A program made the position numbers and the translations under genes. A DNA stretch of 64,000 bases from Ciona intestinalis (Eukaryota > Chordata > Ascidiacea > Phlebobranchia > Cionidae): assembly GCF_000224145.3 (NCBI RefSeq), contig NW_004190345.2:33976-97975 (forward strand), in the 5' to 3' direction. Positions 9,510 through 22,132 of this stretch are shown here, piece after piece; the stretch's first letter is position 1, and every line of letters begins with the position of its first letter. The notes below the pieces were generated by a model. That model was not told the DNA's origin. It worked only from the letters and a program-made list of their open reading frames with translations, and did not search any database.

Positions 9510-12145
9510 TCAAGTATAACTTCCACCACCCGGATAAACAACTTCGTCTGGCATAAACCTCCGTAGCCACCCCATCGTCTTGCCTTCGGGAAACTTTGTT
9601 AACGGGCTCAGTCTATCGATATCGTGTGGTACAAACTCGTACACAGGCTCCCCCATGTCTGGGTAAATAGAAATATTATAAATTTATTTAACGAAAGTTA
9701 TTTTTCCACCACTTAACACCTACCCATTTGATGGTAAATCCCCCTAACTGATACATCCCAACTGCTCTGATAGAATCGTAACGACATCGGGATAATCGTT
9801 TCCTCATGTTGTCTGTAGAAGTCTCTGGTGCGGAACGACCGATCTTGTAAAGGGCTATGAACATAATTGTCGCGTTAATAATATGTAATATGTATTATGG
9901 AGATTAACTTTTCTTTGTCTTTAACTCCAACAACAATGGGTAAAAAATGGTTACGGTTCAAAACATCTTTATAAACATTGGTTGGCAGAGCCGTGACTTA
10001 CCACGGGTGTTCGTGAGGTTGAATGTTGAGTTTGTTGGTTTGTTTAAACAATAGAAACACCATTCTATGGTAGCCGGTCCCGCGAGGGGGGAGAGGTTGA
10101 AGGTAGTCGATGATCGTTTCCCCCGTTGTGATGTCATCACCCTCTATGTTGGTGCTTTGAAAAAGAATGGATGTAACTTTCAAACACAATAGTGAAGACT
10201 AAACTTAATAAAACAGCGAAATAAAGGATTAGCAGCAAAACGATAGTTGAAACACGCTACGGGTAAAACTACTTGAGTAAAAGCAAGGCTGCTAAACCTA
10301 ACAATACAATATAAATTAACTTCTTTTGAATAATAAATTAAAAACAAACCAAAGTAGAATTAATAAATACCACAATACTTACACAAACCAGTGAAGATAT
10401 TCTTTATCATTATCTTCAATATTTCCATCCAAGTTAAGCAACAACAAACTCCATAAACCATCGGCCTCACTTTGGTACGTAACTTCTGGTTGTGTTGATG
10501 CCTATATAATAATCCACGATTATTAAAAGAAACTGTCATTGCTATTCTTGTGGTCCAATGTGTTGTTGGTCACGACACACCCCATTGATGTCGCGTCTAT
10601 GGCGGTAAAATGGCAACAACAACACACACATATATATGTATAATATATACATGATCTATTGTTTTACAGCCATATTATTTATAATACACCAATATATATA
10701 ACTTATCCTCACTTCGCTTGGTGATATTTCATTCCCATAATGCACGGGGTTAATGAATGAGCCTCCATCTTTGTACCCGACCTCCATGCGCAAGCGGGGA
10801 TAAAAATGGGCGTGTCCAAATAAATCTTTAAAAACCCCGTAGTGGTGCGCCACCCGATGGATCTCGGACGCACATTCGTTGGTTTCCTCGAATTCATTCA
10901 TCACTTCATCAATGTTGAGTTTCACTGCATAATGTTCGAGTGGTGTGACAAATAATATGGAAATAAATGTTTGCTACACACATAGATATCTTATATCACT
11001 GCCACATCCGTTAACATATAACATTGTTTTACTTTGGACGAGAGTTTCTTCTAAATAATAGATCACTGTATATACAAAACAAACACATAAACATCATATA
11101 AATTACATTGTCCTCGTCTTGCTTGTTGTTCCCTCGTGTCATCTTGTTTAAGTCGTTGTAACTCTTTCATCTTCGTGTTCTTTGATACTTGGTCTGGTGG
11201 TTCCCCCATTCCGATATCAACAAAGTTCACGAACCCTGCAACATTATGACATCATAATTATCCAACCCTAGTGGTGACAATAATTCTTCGTTTTAATTAT
11301 TGGGAATTTATTCGACACTTTTATCAGCATTGTGTTTTATCGATTGTTGTTTTGCTGCTAAGTCCGTTCTCTTAGTTGTTTCAATTAATTTGATCTTTGC
11401 TATCGATCTATCGAATTCAAACTTATAACTAAATTATGTCATACTTAATTTCTATGAATAAATATGTTTATCCAAGTTTTATTATGATGTAATAACAAAG
11501 CAATATGATGTCACCATTATGTTTCTTCCACCAATAATCCATCGTCTTCCAATTTAATTTTAATTTTCGGTTCCGGATTCTCGTTCGTTCAGCTTCAACT
11601 AAATACCTGTCAATCAATGGATGTAACTTATTTATCTCGGCATGTCAATTGTCACTTACTTGTTATAACTTCCATATCTTGGCAAATCTTTCCCAATGTA
11701 TTTATTATTGGGTAGTTCTGTCGCTCCATGTTTGGTCCCATATTCGAAGCCATATAGTGGGGACCGTGCTTTGGATGTTACCGCATGTTCGACACTTGCG
11801 CGATAGATTTCTTCGTCTGTTACAAGGTATTAGAGGCTACCATGGTTTATAAGGGAAATGTTTGGGTGATTATATAATTAAAGTAAGCTACTACATATAT
11901 GGTTAGACAGCAGAAATATCAATAACATGACATCATTATATATACTTTTGCATGTTATTATAAATCATGACGTCAATTGTTATTGTGACGTCACATTAGC
12001 AATAACAATCACCTGTTTTATTATCTCCGTCAGAAACCTCGAATTTTCCTTTCGTCCCGATCCTATACGCGCTGCCATAGTGACGTAACAAACACCGAAC
12101 GTGACCAACTTGTGTGAATCCTTTAATAATATTGTTGGGTCTCAT
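9510..12145 (-). CDS. MRPL38: mitochondrial large-subunit ribosomal protein mL38
   Basis: Structural protein of the mitochondrial ribosome large subunit, with a PEBP-like fold. Nine minus-strand exons (12013-12145, 11660-11816, 11515-11606, 11107-11235, 10713-10924, 10383-10501, 10002-10154, 9724-9854, 9510-9658) join in phase to 425 codons (424 aa), somewhat longer than the human protein. The N-terminus MRPNNIIKGFTQVGHVRCLL is a plausible mitochondrial presequence. Diagnostic blocks are AHHYGVFKDLFGHAHFYPR, VHYGNEISPSE, the PEBP core GYHRMVFLLFKQ, DRSFRTRDFY and DMGEPVYEFVPHDIDR, ending GGGSYT. The minus-strand AATAAA begins only about 6 bases after the stop codon, so the 3' UTR is very short. 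It is divergent from ARPC2. Confidence 0.93.
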
Positions 12146-12727
12146 ATTTTCAAATAATCCAACCTAATCCTGGTTTGTATACAATGTGAATCCACACATG
12201 ACTACGGGAATGCCCCAGAACTAGGATACTTTTAAAATTGTCGCAAAAATGTGTGGTCTTTTTATTAAAACATAAAGCAGAGTCCTGTTTAAATACGGAC
12301 TCTGCCATAAAAAATTTATATTGTACTCATGGTTATCGTCTTTAATTATTTTAATATTTTGGTAAAAATTGGTGTGTTTAAGATGTCAATTACTGGTTGG
12401 CAACTCATTTTAACAACTCCTTCATAATTTCCGGGTGGGTCACCAAAGTATGTTTATAATTTGTAGGAAAGGTATCATAATTGCTGTTGTTAATTAATTA
12501 ACATTAAATGTTCATTTGTTTCTTATAAATTATGACCAGATAGTAAAATACCTTTATTTATTTTTAGATTAGTTTGTGTGGTTAACTTTTTCTGTTTGCT
12601 AAACCGTTTTAGTTTTTACAAGTTGAGACCATTAATGTCGGAGGTTTTACAACAGGATTTCACGGTCTAATATTGCGTTGGTTGAAAGTTGATGTTTTTG
12701 GAATTTCCTCGTTGAAAAGATTTAAAG
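12146..12727. promoter_or_regulatory. shared MRPL38/ARPC2 upstream region
   Basis: About 580 bases separate the divergent MRPL38 and ARPC2 start codons, so a bidirectional promoter is likely. No TATA box stands out. A perfect 9-base hairpin (GCAGAGTCC at 12277-12285, inverted at 12297-12305) lies here. A T-rich 3' splice acceptor ends at 12567 (TTTATTTTTAG), giving ARPC2 a 160-base leader after either a 5' UTR intron or trans-splicing. Confidence 0.5.
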
Positions 12728-13630
12728 ATGATTTTGTTGGAAACCGAGAACAGAGTGATTTATGATACTTTGAATTATAAATTCGAAGTCGCACAGTCAG
12801 GCGGGAAGCAAGATTCAATCGAAGTTACCGTCGCCGATTTTGACGGAGCGGTTTACCATTTGTCGAACCCTGACGGTGACAAAACGAAGATTCGAGTAAG
12901 CATCGGCCTCAAATTTTACAAAGACTTGCAAGATCATGGCGCCGATGAATTGCTGAGACGTGAATATGGAGCTTATTACCAAGCAACGGCGGAAGATGGG
13001 TTCAGTGTCACGTTGGTGTACGATCTCACTAGTGTGGCGAAAGATTACAAACCAATCGCAAAGAAAGCTTCGTTGTTGAAGAGAAATTGCTTCGCGTCGG
13101 TTTTTGAGAAATATTTCGAAGCCCAAGCGAAAGGTGAGGTTGGTAAGAGGGCGGTGATTCATTACCGTGACGATGAAACAATGTACGTGGAATCTAAGAA
13201 GGATCGAGTTACCGTGATCTTTAGCACGGTGTTTAAAGATGAATCCGACGTCACTTTCGGTAAAGTTTTCATGCAAGAGTTCAAGGAGAGTCGTCGACGA
13301 AGTCAAACGGCCCCCCAGGTTCTTTACAACCATAAGGAGCCACCTATGGAGCTTAGTGGGTTGGATGCCGCAGTTGGCGATAATATCGGGTACGTTACGT
13401 TTGTGTTGTTCCCGAGACATACTGGTCCCAATGTACGCGACAACACAATTGATCTGATTCATACGTTCCGCAACTATCTTCACTATCACATCAAGTGCAG
13501 CAAGGCGTACATGCATCAACGCATGCGAGCCAAAACATCTGATTTCTTGAAGGTTTTGAACCGAGCTCGACCAGAGGATAAAAACAAAGAGAAAAAGACG
13601 ATGTCCGGAAAGTCTTTCCAAGCTCGCTGA
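12728..13630 (+). CDS. ARPC2: Arp2/3 complex subunit 2 (p34-Arc)
   Basis: Core subunit of the Arp2/3 actin-nucleating complex, contacting the mother filament. The single open frame is 300 aa, the usual family length, and needs no intron. Conserved blocks in order: MILLETENR start, [95 protein letters not shown] and [20 protein letters not shown]. The ATG fits the family N-terminus exactly. Vertebrate ARPC2 has many introns, so the intronless coding region suggests replacement by a retrocopy; that is inference. Full conservation argues against a pseudogene. Confidence 0.95.
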   Translation: MILLETENRVIYDTLNYKFEVAQSGGKQDSIEVTVADFDGAVYHLSNPDGDKTKIRVSIGLKFYKDLQDHGADELLRREYGAYYQATAEDGFSVTLVYDLTSVAKDYKPIAKKASLLKRNCFASVFEKYFEAQAKGEVGKRAVIHYRDDETMYVESKKDRVTVIFSTVFKDESDVTFGKVFMQEFKESRRRSQTAPQVLYNHKEPPMELSGLDAAVGDNIGYVTFVLFPRHTGPNVRDNTIDLIHTFRNYLHYHIKCSKAYMHQRMRAKTSDFLKVLNRARPEDKNKEKKTMSGKSFQAR

Positions 13631-14357
13631 GTATATGAGGGGGGACGTGTTTCAATCACAAGAATATTTGACGTCAATCAAACATAGAAACATTATACTC
13701 TCGCTGACACTCCAGATTCGAAGAGAACAAAATTGAAATAATTGATCAGAATATTAACCCTTATAATCGTGTTATATCTTGCTATTTATCCAGTTGTTAA
13801 TATTCTTGCAGTAATACCACTGTTGAGGATCATATAAATGGATTATCGCAATTGTGTTGTAAATATTCAAATATAATGACGATATTACACTTGGTCCAAA
13901 TGTTGTGTTGCAGTAGAATTAGCCAAACTAAATATATTTGTATATCAACGAGATTTTGCCAGGAAATTTTTTTCGGTCAGATTTGAGCCATTTTTATTTT
14001 TCTTGAGTTAAAGATTAGTTGTAACTTGGTTGCCACTGCATTGTATTTAATCGAAATAACGCTTACTCGTTTGAAGTGTTTGACATTTAGACGTCATTGG
14101 CTTGTGTATGATGTCACAGTACACTTTGATGTGACGTCACAATGCGCTACTCGTCAAGCAACAATAGGCATCTTAACTATTGTGACGTAATCAAAAAGCG
14201 ATTTTATTCACCCGCTAGACGGCGTATGTGAGTCAAAGTCAATAATTCACAATTAAGTGTCAAGTAATTAGGGGCACGTGGAAGTGACGACTCCTCGCGA
14301 CAATAACAAAGCATTAATGACGTCACTTAATGAAAGTTTCGCTCAAGTAATGAAGTG
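13631..14357. other. ARPC2-DENND5 intergenic region
   Basis: No coding sequence is seen. CRE octamers near 13669, 14131 and 14317 are intact, whereas one near 14109 is TGATGTCA. No clear AATAAA follows ARPC2. The last 150 bases contain CACGTG at 14275-14280 and presumably include the DENND5 promoter. Confidence 0.4.
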
Positions 14358-17300
14358 ATGACGAGGTTTATCGATTATTTTTTCATTTGTGGATTAAATG
14401 AACGGGAAAAACCCCGTGTTTATACTTCGTATGATGATGGTGTTCATAATGGTGAGTAATATATTATTGTGTTGTATTACATTATACGTTTGTATCTGTT
14501 TGTTTATTTGGGGTGACCCAGGTGTTCCACAAGGACCTCACCCGCATACAATAACATTTTTGGTTGTTGTTGTTGTAAGACACAAATAACCCGATTATTC
14601 GCATACCATTAACATATGCTGTGTAACTTAACATAAACATCAAATAAATTCTATGTTTCATTTGCAGATTGTGATTCAAAATTAATCCCGTCCGTACTTT
14701 GTCATTACCCGAGGAATGTTCCGGAAAACCCATGGAATCCTGCTGAGGTAAATATTGTTTGTTGATAGTTGTGGTTGGGGCAACACCGCTTGTATTCAGC
14801 CCCCCATGTTTGTATCGTTCCAGCTTTGGAAGTTTTGTTCCCCCGGTGGTTTGTGGGCGGGGCAATCATCGACCAATCAGAAGCCTCGATTTCATTCCTT
14901 CCTCATTACAAGGGAAGATGGAAGCAGATGTTACGGACATGTACTTACGTTCCGCGAGCGTTGTGTGGATAGGAGCGTGAAGCAAGCTGTGGAATGTGAG
15001 ATATAGATATCATATATTTCATAACACATACATGTTGTTAATAAGAGATATCCTATGTTTCCTAAACCTAAACCGACCTTTACTCTGATGTTGGGTGTTA
15101 ATATAAGTGCAACTGCATATATTATTATATACAAGTGAAGTGGACAAGGCATTACAAGAACATACAAACTGGATTTAGTTTTAAATTATGAAACACTTTG
15201 TTTGTAACTAGTTTATGACATCATAACAGTCCATTGTTTGATGATTATGATGTCATCTAGAACACCATTGTTGCCTACTCTACTTTTACTTATGATGTCA
15301 TAACTGTTTCAGCGATCCTCTCAATGCAACCAACAAAGCAATTATTTGTGGATAAATGTCTTTGTTTCATCACACAACAAGCGTACATCAACACTTGCGA
15401 ACAAATTTTACGCAAACTTTATGTTTTGTTCGTTAGTAATACGGCGCCTCCAGTGTTGCCAGTGGAAAGTTATCTTTATAATTTGTTGTACGAGGTGAGA
15501 AACACTGACACCAGTAATCAATATAAAGTTTGCTCTGGAAATATCGATGTTCGGGATTTAAACCGGCCTAAATAATATTCCAACTTCCTATTGCTTCAAG
15601 AAAGTTAACAAGGTTGTTAAATAATCCTAATAATCCCCCCAGATTCCCCTCGTAAACGAAGGTAGCAGTCTCAAGTTGTCTTGCATGGGCCACGATGACC
15701 CCGTGGTGGTACAACAACCATCATCGAGTGAATTACCATTACTAGATGTTTATTTATCGAGGGTGGTTCATTTATTGGGGGGAGCGAGGAATCTCGTGAA
15801 CTTGATGACGTCGTTGTTGTTGGAACATCAGATATTGTTAGTGTCCGAAGGTAGGTGGGGTGGGGGCATGTCTTGGGTGTGTTTGGTGTGAACTTACAAT
15901 GTTGTTGCCCAAAACTTGTTGTCCAACATCAATATAATAGTTATATAGTTGGTATGGTTGGTACATTGAAGCTTATTATGCTCGTAACATCAGCTTGTTG
16001 ATTCCACCCATCGACCAACAAACCACACAATGTAACTTCCTTTCCTCCAGATTGCCACAAACTGACATTAGTAGGCGAAGGAATAACCAGCCTTATGTTT
16101 CCGTTCCAATGGCAGCACACCATAGTGACCATGCTGCCGTACGAGGTGGCAACACATTTCTTTGACGCACCCGTGCCGTACATCATCGGGGTGTTGGCAA
16201 ATCAGAATAAGAAGGGACTTGTAAGGCAAGCGTTGGAGGTGAGTCAGCTGCGTGTTAGTGCTGTGGTTAGGATGAACGTTTAGGCTTGACGCTGCTACCA
16301 TTGTTGACTATATGTGCAAGAAACTTAACGTTTTCCCTCAACAACAAGTTCACACACCAACCAATAACAACATATCTCCACCAGGTGAACCAGTGTTATG
16401 TAGATCTAGACAACCATATTGTTGAATGGCCCGAGGAACAACCAACTTTTCCAAACGATGTCGAAATCATTGAGAAAATTAATTCAATAATTAAAGTTTA
16501 CAACAAAGAGGTGACGTGTTGGTTGTGTTGGGGTGTCTCTATCTAAACCAATGGTTGGGGACTTAACGTTATGTACATTGTATTATTAATATGTCCTTTG
16601 TATATGTTGGTATTTATTGGTTGTTTGCGTGATTGTTATTTATGTGAGACGCAATGATATTATGTGGCAGGTTAAAGCATCGAGTATGACATCATCAGTG
16701 ACATCATTGGATAATCAACCAACAATGGAAGGTATTGTGTTTATGACATCATAATAACCATTATTCACCCCATAGACATCAAAGTATAATAAATGCAAGG
16801 GTGACATTGTTAATTAAGGTAAACCATCCAATCTAACTTATTGATGGTAATGTAAAAGTGGGGTTGTCCCGACCACCCCACCACCCCGGGTTTGTTGCAT
16901 AACCCCTTATTTTCACAGCAACCGATGTAGATTTGTTAAAATCGAACGAAACGGTTGAACGAGTTGCGAATATCGCTCACAAAGTTGGAGCGTTTCAATC
17001 GATGGATGAGATTAATTCACTGCACGCCAATATTTTGGGCAGCGATGGAAAGCAACATGTGAGTTTGGGTTTATAATGTGTGTTATAGGTTGGGAACTGT
17101 TGCATCCAATTTGGTGCAAATGTTTTGTGAATCAATATTCATAAATTAAGAAGAGTTTCATAATTATGTCCATTCTCTTCATTCTATACAGTTTATATTA
17201 TTTCTATGTATTATTATATTTTGTTAAACTTTATTTTAATCTGTTCATTATGACATCACACCCACAGATGAATGAGTCATTGTTACGCGAGCACAAACTA

Positions 17301-20300
17301 AATGCGTCGATCCGCGAAACCTTGTCGTCGATATTTATTGTAATATTTGCGCAATACGATAAGTTCGTCATCCAATACAACGAAGACATGGCAGGGGGAG
17401 AGGAGTTCAACCCCGAGACTCAAAATAACTTTGATAAAGTAAGTCTATGCTGTAATGATGAATTCTGCTATTACATAATTTGAAATAGTCTTCTCCTGTT
17501 TTTAAACCTTGATTTTATTCCACTGATGAAACAGAAACCTAACAAATTTTTTTGATCCATAGATCTCGTTTTTATCGGACCAACCAGAATCGCGCTTGAG
17601 GTTTTTAATATCTTTCCTTGACACACAAATGTTTGCGTCGTTCGTCGATAATTTCATTGTTTCGTGCAACAATATTCACGTTAAGGTGGGTACACTGTTG
17701 TTGATACCAGGTGTGGATTGTTAATGGAAAATAGTTTTTCTTTTTTAAACGATGTCTTGCTGGGCAAACAATGGAGTAATCGAACTTTTTAAATTGCATT
17801 ATACCGTAACCCCCCTCGTCATTCAGGATCCGTTATTGAAACTATTTGATGATCGTATCGACCAATCAAAACTCCCGATTGACGTGAAGAGTCCGTCATC
17901 GGCATCTTCCCCGAGGTCGGTGTTCAGGAGTTTGTCTGTATCATCGTCGCAGAATATCTCGACAGCGTGCGTGGNNNNNNNNNNNNNNNNNNNNNNNNNN
18001 NNNNNNNNNNNNNNNNNNNNNNNNNNNNNNNNNNNNNNNNNNNNNNNNNNNNNNNNNNNNNNNNNNNNNNNNNNNNNNNNNNNNNNNNNNNNNNNNNNNA
18101 TGGTGTGTGGGTGTGCATGGTGCGTGGGTGCGCATGGTGCGTGGGTGCGCATGGTGCGTGGGTGCGCATGGTGCGTGGGTGTGCATGGTGCGTGGGTGTG
18201 TGGTGCGTGTGCGTGGGTGTGCATGGTGCGTGGGTGTGTGGGTGTGTAATGACATGTATATAAAACACACTAAACCACAACAGACGAAAAAGTTACTTGT
18301 GTGCAAGATGGGACGGGAAGCGTTCGAACTCGGCCACGGAGAACTCGCGATATCGGATCTTGAAGAAAGCACATGGATTGCTAGTTTGTGCGATTTATTG
18401 GAGAGAGTTTGGAGTCATGGGCTGCTTACTAACCATAAACATGTAAGTTGGTGTCTCCGCAATTTATCAATGTAACTCCACCTTCATATTTAAGTAAATA
18501 ATAAAACCCCATAAACCGCGTTTAACCCACCAACCCTGACTAACCCCCCACCAACCCCCAGGGTAAGTCAGCTTTATGGTCTCATCTCATACAATACCAA
18601 ACATACGAACACGAGCGCACGACCAAGCGTCATCACCTCCAACACTTGAGTGGAAGTTCGCCATCGTTACTCGAGGAACCTCGTGTTCACGACCCCACCA
18701 CCTCGTACTACTCCCTCCCCAGATCTTTCCCCAGGAAGAAAAAGGAAATCCACGTCCAGATCAGTGAGTTTGGTGTTCATCCTTGTGTGACCACTAGGTG
18801 TCACACATACAATGTTATCAACAACACGATGTTTGATTCTCAACCATTACGGAATATAAACTCAACCAAACGTTTATATTCCAGGCAAGCGAGTAAACGA
18901 GCAGCAAACGTGTGTCGTACCTCCAGCTAACTATAATATTGTGGCGGCCATGAAGTAAGTTGTGTATGTATGTTTGTGCGTGCGGGTGGGTGGGTGGGTG
19001 TTGTATATATGTTTGTTGGACGTGGGATTTATGCCAGGGTTTTCCCATTACCCCAACACCCGGGGTGCGTATGTATGTCTTGACGTGACCAGTGTCATGG
19101 ACTCCCCGTGTGAGGATATAATAATAATATTACACACGGTAAACACCCCCCCCTTCCCCCAGTCACATTCAATCCATGCGCGAAGTTCAAACGGAGGTCG
19201 GACGCAGCAGAGCGTGGATACGACTTGCGTTGGAACAAAAACAACTTCATTCTCATCTCAAGTTGTTGCTTACCAACCATTCATTGTTGGAGTAAGTGTT
19301 GATGCTAAATCTTAAGTGTGCACGAAATATTATGATTATTGTTTTGTGATCTTGAAGTTCCAATGTTCCGTATACTGGGAGACCTCATCATGGTTTGACG
19401 TTAAGTGTCTTGCCCAAGGAATGAAAANNNNNNNNNNNNNNNNNNNNNNNNNNNNNNNNNNNNNNNNNNNNNNNNNNNNNNNNNNNNNNNNNNNNNNNNN
19501 NNNNNNNNNNNNNNNNNNNNNNNNNNNNNNNNNNNNNNNNNNNNNNNNNNNNNNNNNNNNNNNNNNNNNNNNNNNNNNNNNNNNNNNNNNNNNNNNNNNN
19601 NNNNNNNNNNNNNNNNNNNNNNNNNNNNNNNNNNNNNNNNNNNNNNATGCGACGACGAACGTGAACAATTTCTCTTTCATTTACTTTCGTTGAACGCCGT
19701 TGACTTCCAGTGTTTTACAAACGCCTTCACCAAAACACGTGCGTATAATTTGTTTATTTGTGTTTTGCTTGTATAACAACTTTACCTAACTATTGGTGTC
19801 TCGGCACAATGGTTGGTTGTCTGTTGACCTGCTAGCATAAGGTGTATGGAACAGTCGTGTTATAACGTTGCCACGTTATGACAAATAAGTTTCATTCAAA
19901 CTTTGTTCTATATTTATAGAGACAGAGTATCGAGTATGGGTTTTCCCCGGTCGCCAGTTCTCGGGTTTGTCGCAAACCACGGCGAACGTCTACATGAAAA
20001 TATCGGGCGAGAAATCTTCAACGCATGTTATTAACGTCCCAAGGGGGTGTTTGGAGTTTACTTTCATGGTGGGTGTCTATAGTGGTGATGTGGGGTATAT
20101 TTGTGTATGGTGTTGTTGCTATTCAAATGTGAGAGATCTTCTGATTATTATTTATCATGTAATCTGATGTCTGCCGTCCACGAGACTTGGTGTGTGATGA
20201 CGTAAGATCACCAAACAAACAATCACGTAAGACTTCAATGTTTTCACAGCACCAGAACCTTGGAGTGTTGACCACTCTTGTAGTTGGGCACGATAACGCA

Positions 20301-22022
20301 GGTATCCTTCCCAAGTGGTTGTTGGGTGGCGTGGTCGTGAGGAATGAGATAACTAACCAGGTATAGTAACGGTGTATTCCTTATACGTGTATGGAACTTT
20401 GAACTTGTATATAAACTATGGGGCTTGAGGTTTTATTGCATAAGTACCAACGGTGTTGGAGGTATTGGTCCAACTTTGGTCTAAACGGCAAGAACCTCGA
20501 CCATATACAATAAAGCTATGATATTCCCCCCAACCCCCCAGACCTTTCACTTCCCGTGCCATCGATGGATTGGGCGCGGAATCGACGACAATAGTTTGGA
20601 ACGGTTGCTTGTGTCCAATATTGTGAGTAGGGGTCAAGACTTTGATGATTTCTCTACAAGGATATCTAAGGAACCGACCAAACTGTGAGTTGATGATGTC
20701 ATACATGATGATGTCACAAATAACACTATGACATCACAGACCAGCATTGGGTGTAGCTGAACTGCAGGAACGCATGGGACGACACGTGAACGCGATCGTG
20801 AAGTATCAACATCACCCCATACATGACGTGAGGACGAACCATACACCACCACCTGCAAGTTTCACCAAGTTACTCGTGGATGGCTTGGTTGCAACCATCA
20901 ACAAAGTCTTCACGCATGGAATTAAATCTGGTGGATTGTTTCAGTAAGTTGGATGGTTGTTACTTGTTTGTGATTTCTATGTTAATGTATATAATGTTTC
21001 CTCTGTTTTTTCGCTTATGTAAACTTTTTCGTTTGTTAACGAGAGCGAAGAAACAAAATAAAGTCTAAACCACATATTAATTAACATTCTGGTTGAATTC
21101 AAACCACAGAAAGAAAATTTTTGCATGGGATGTTTTGGTGGCGGGGTGCAACTTGTACCAATCAAACCCCCAACAACAACAACCATCGAACCCCCAACAT
21201 ACGAGACAACAACACACCAAGGTTGGGGGGGATTGGTTTCTAGGTACGTTGTGATGTCATATAACATTGGATCATGATGTCATAATGGGTTATTATTACA
21301 GGGAGTCGTAACAATGGACGACATCACAATCGAGATGATGAGACAACAATCGTACAAAGTCAAGAGAGGTGGGTGTGTCAGTGTGTACGCTGCTGTGGGC
21401 GTATGTGTCCTTGAGCGAGATGCTTAACAGCAATTGCTCCAACCCAGTGGTCACTAATGGATTGTCAATATTGTCAGCCATTCAGAAACAAAAACACCCA
21501 CAAAATTACATACATGGTAACTTGCAAGCGGGCACGAGATGTATGAAACAGAACACCCGTGTTATTACGACTGTCGTTTCCCCGCCACACGAGGATAAAC
21601 AAGTTACATTCATTCATCTCTTTATATTCATAATAGTGTTGAACGGATGAAAGTATCTATGGACTTAATGTGCTCGCTTTGCAATCGTGTTTCAAACATT
21701 CAACACACTTTGGGGAAAGATGAAATGTTTGTTCTGATTATTTGTATTTCACTTCAACAGCATTTACTGCCCGTGTGCCTTCCTAAGATTGCTTCTCTTG
21801 CCCAGGTTGGTTTGTTCTTTATAAGAGTTTTGAAATTTTTAAGTTTAATAACTTTTTATTATTTATAACTTTCAGGCCAGCAATTATTTTGATGAATCAG
21901 CATTTTTGTCGGACAATTCTGCCGTGTCATTCCTGGCACAAGTACTTTCGATGTTAAACGAATATAAACTTAATGTTGATGATTCGTTGTTCAGGGGATT
22001 GAAGTCTAAACTTATATCATAA
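14358..22022 (+). CDS. DENND5: DENND5-type DENN/RUN/PLAT protein, Rab regulator
   Basis: DENND5A/B proteins carry a tripartite DENN Rab-GEF module, two RUN domains and a PLAT domain, bind Rab6 on Golgi membranes and are reported GEFs for Rab39. Early exons are 14358-14451, 14668-14747, 14824-14995, 15313-15494, 15643-15850, 16051-16238, 16385-16510, 16671-16731, 16919-17058, 17268-17437, 17563-17685 and 17827-gap; later ones run from 18282 to 22022. It starts [19 protein letters not shown] blocks include [15 protein letters not shown] and [15 protein letters not shown]; then [13 protein letters not shown] (dDENN), [13 protein letters not shown] and [15 protein letters not shown] (RUN1), [28 protein letters not shown] (PLAT) and a second RUN ending GLKSKLIS. 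The gap at 17975-18099 should hold roughly 130 residues; that at 19428-19646 only about a dozen. Which vertebrate paralogue is closer was not determined. Confidence 0.92.
17975..18099. other. assembly gap (125 N) inside DENND5
   Basis: A run of exactly 125 N interrupts DENND5 between the dDENN-end exon and the first RUN exon. The same length recurs at 38646 and 54054, which suggests a placeholder size rather than a measured one. Confidence 0.9.
18100..18250. repeat. GTGCGTGGGTGCGCATG-type microsatellite
   Basis: Tandem variants of TGGTGCGTGGGTGCGCA border the N-run directly. The repeat probably caused the assembly break. Open frames read through it encode only Gly/Val/Cys/Trp or His/Pro/Thr low complexity and are not genes. 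Confidence 0.85.
19428..19646. other. assembly gap (219 N) inside DENND5
   Basis: The N-run lies between the exon ending [10 protein letters not shown] and the exon beginning [17 protein letters not shown]. Only about a dozen family residues are missing, so this gap could be near its true size. The left flank (GTTAAGTGTCTTGCCCAAGG) matches the dispersed SINE-like family. Confidence 0.85.
21415..21625 (+). mobile_element. SINE-like repeat, body and tail
   Basis: This copy has CCAACCCAGTGGTCACTAATG, GTAACTTGCAAGCGGGCACG, GAACACCCGTGTTATTACGA and CACGAGGATAAACAAGTTAC, shared with copies at 26700-26932 and 49400-49570. It lies in a late DENND5 intron and lacks the tRNA-like head. Confidence 0.6.
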
Positions 22023-22126
22023 TTATGACATCATTGATTATTATTATTATACCAGTATTACATCATAATGTTCCCATTGTTTCACATTCCCCTAGTTTCA
22101 AAATATTCTGATTCTTGCCGATTTTC

Positions 22127-22132
22127 AATAAA
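22127..22132 (+). terminator. DENND5 polyadenylation signal AATAAA
   Basis: AATAAA lies about 105 bases after the DENND5 stop codon and is followed by T-rich sequence. Confidence 0.6.

Noticed and set aside
12815-13621. Long minus-strand open frame opposite ARPC2
   Set aside because: It is an antisense shadow of the highly conserved ARPC2 frame and has no family resemblance.
17823-18475. Several open frames spanning the N-run
   Set aside because: They exist only because N does not break a frame, and they continue into a microsatellite.
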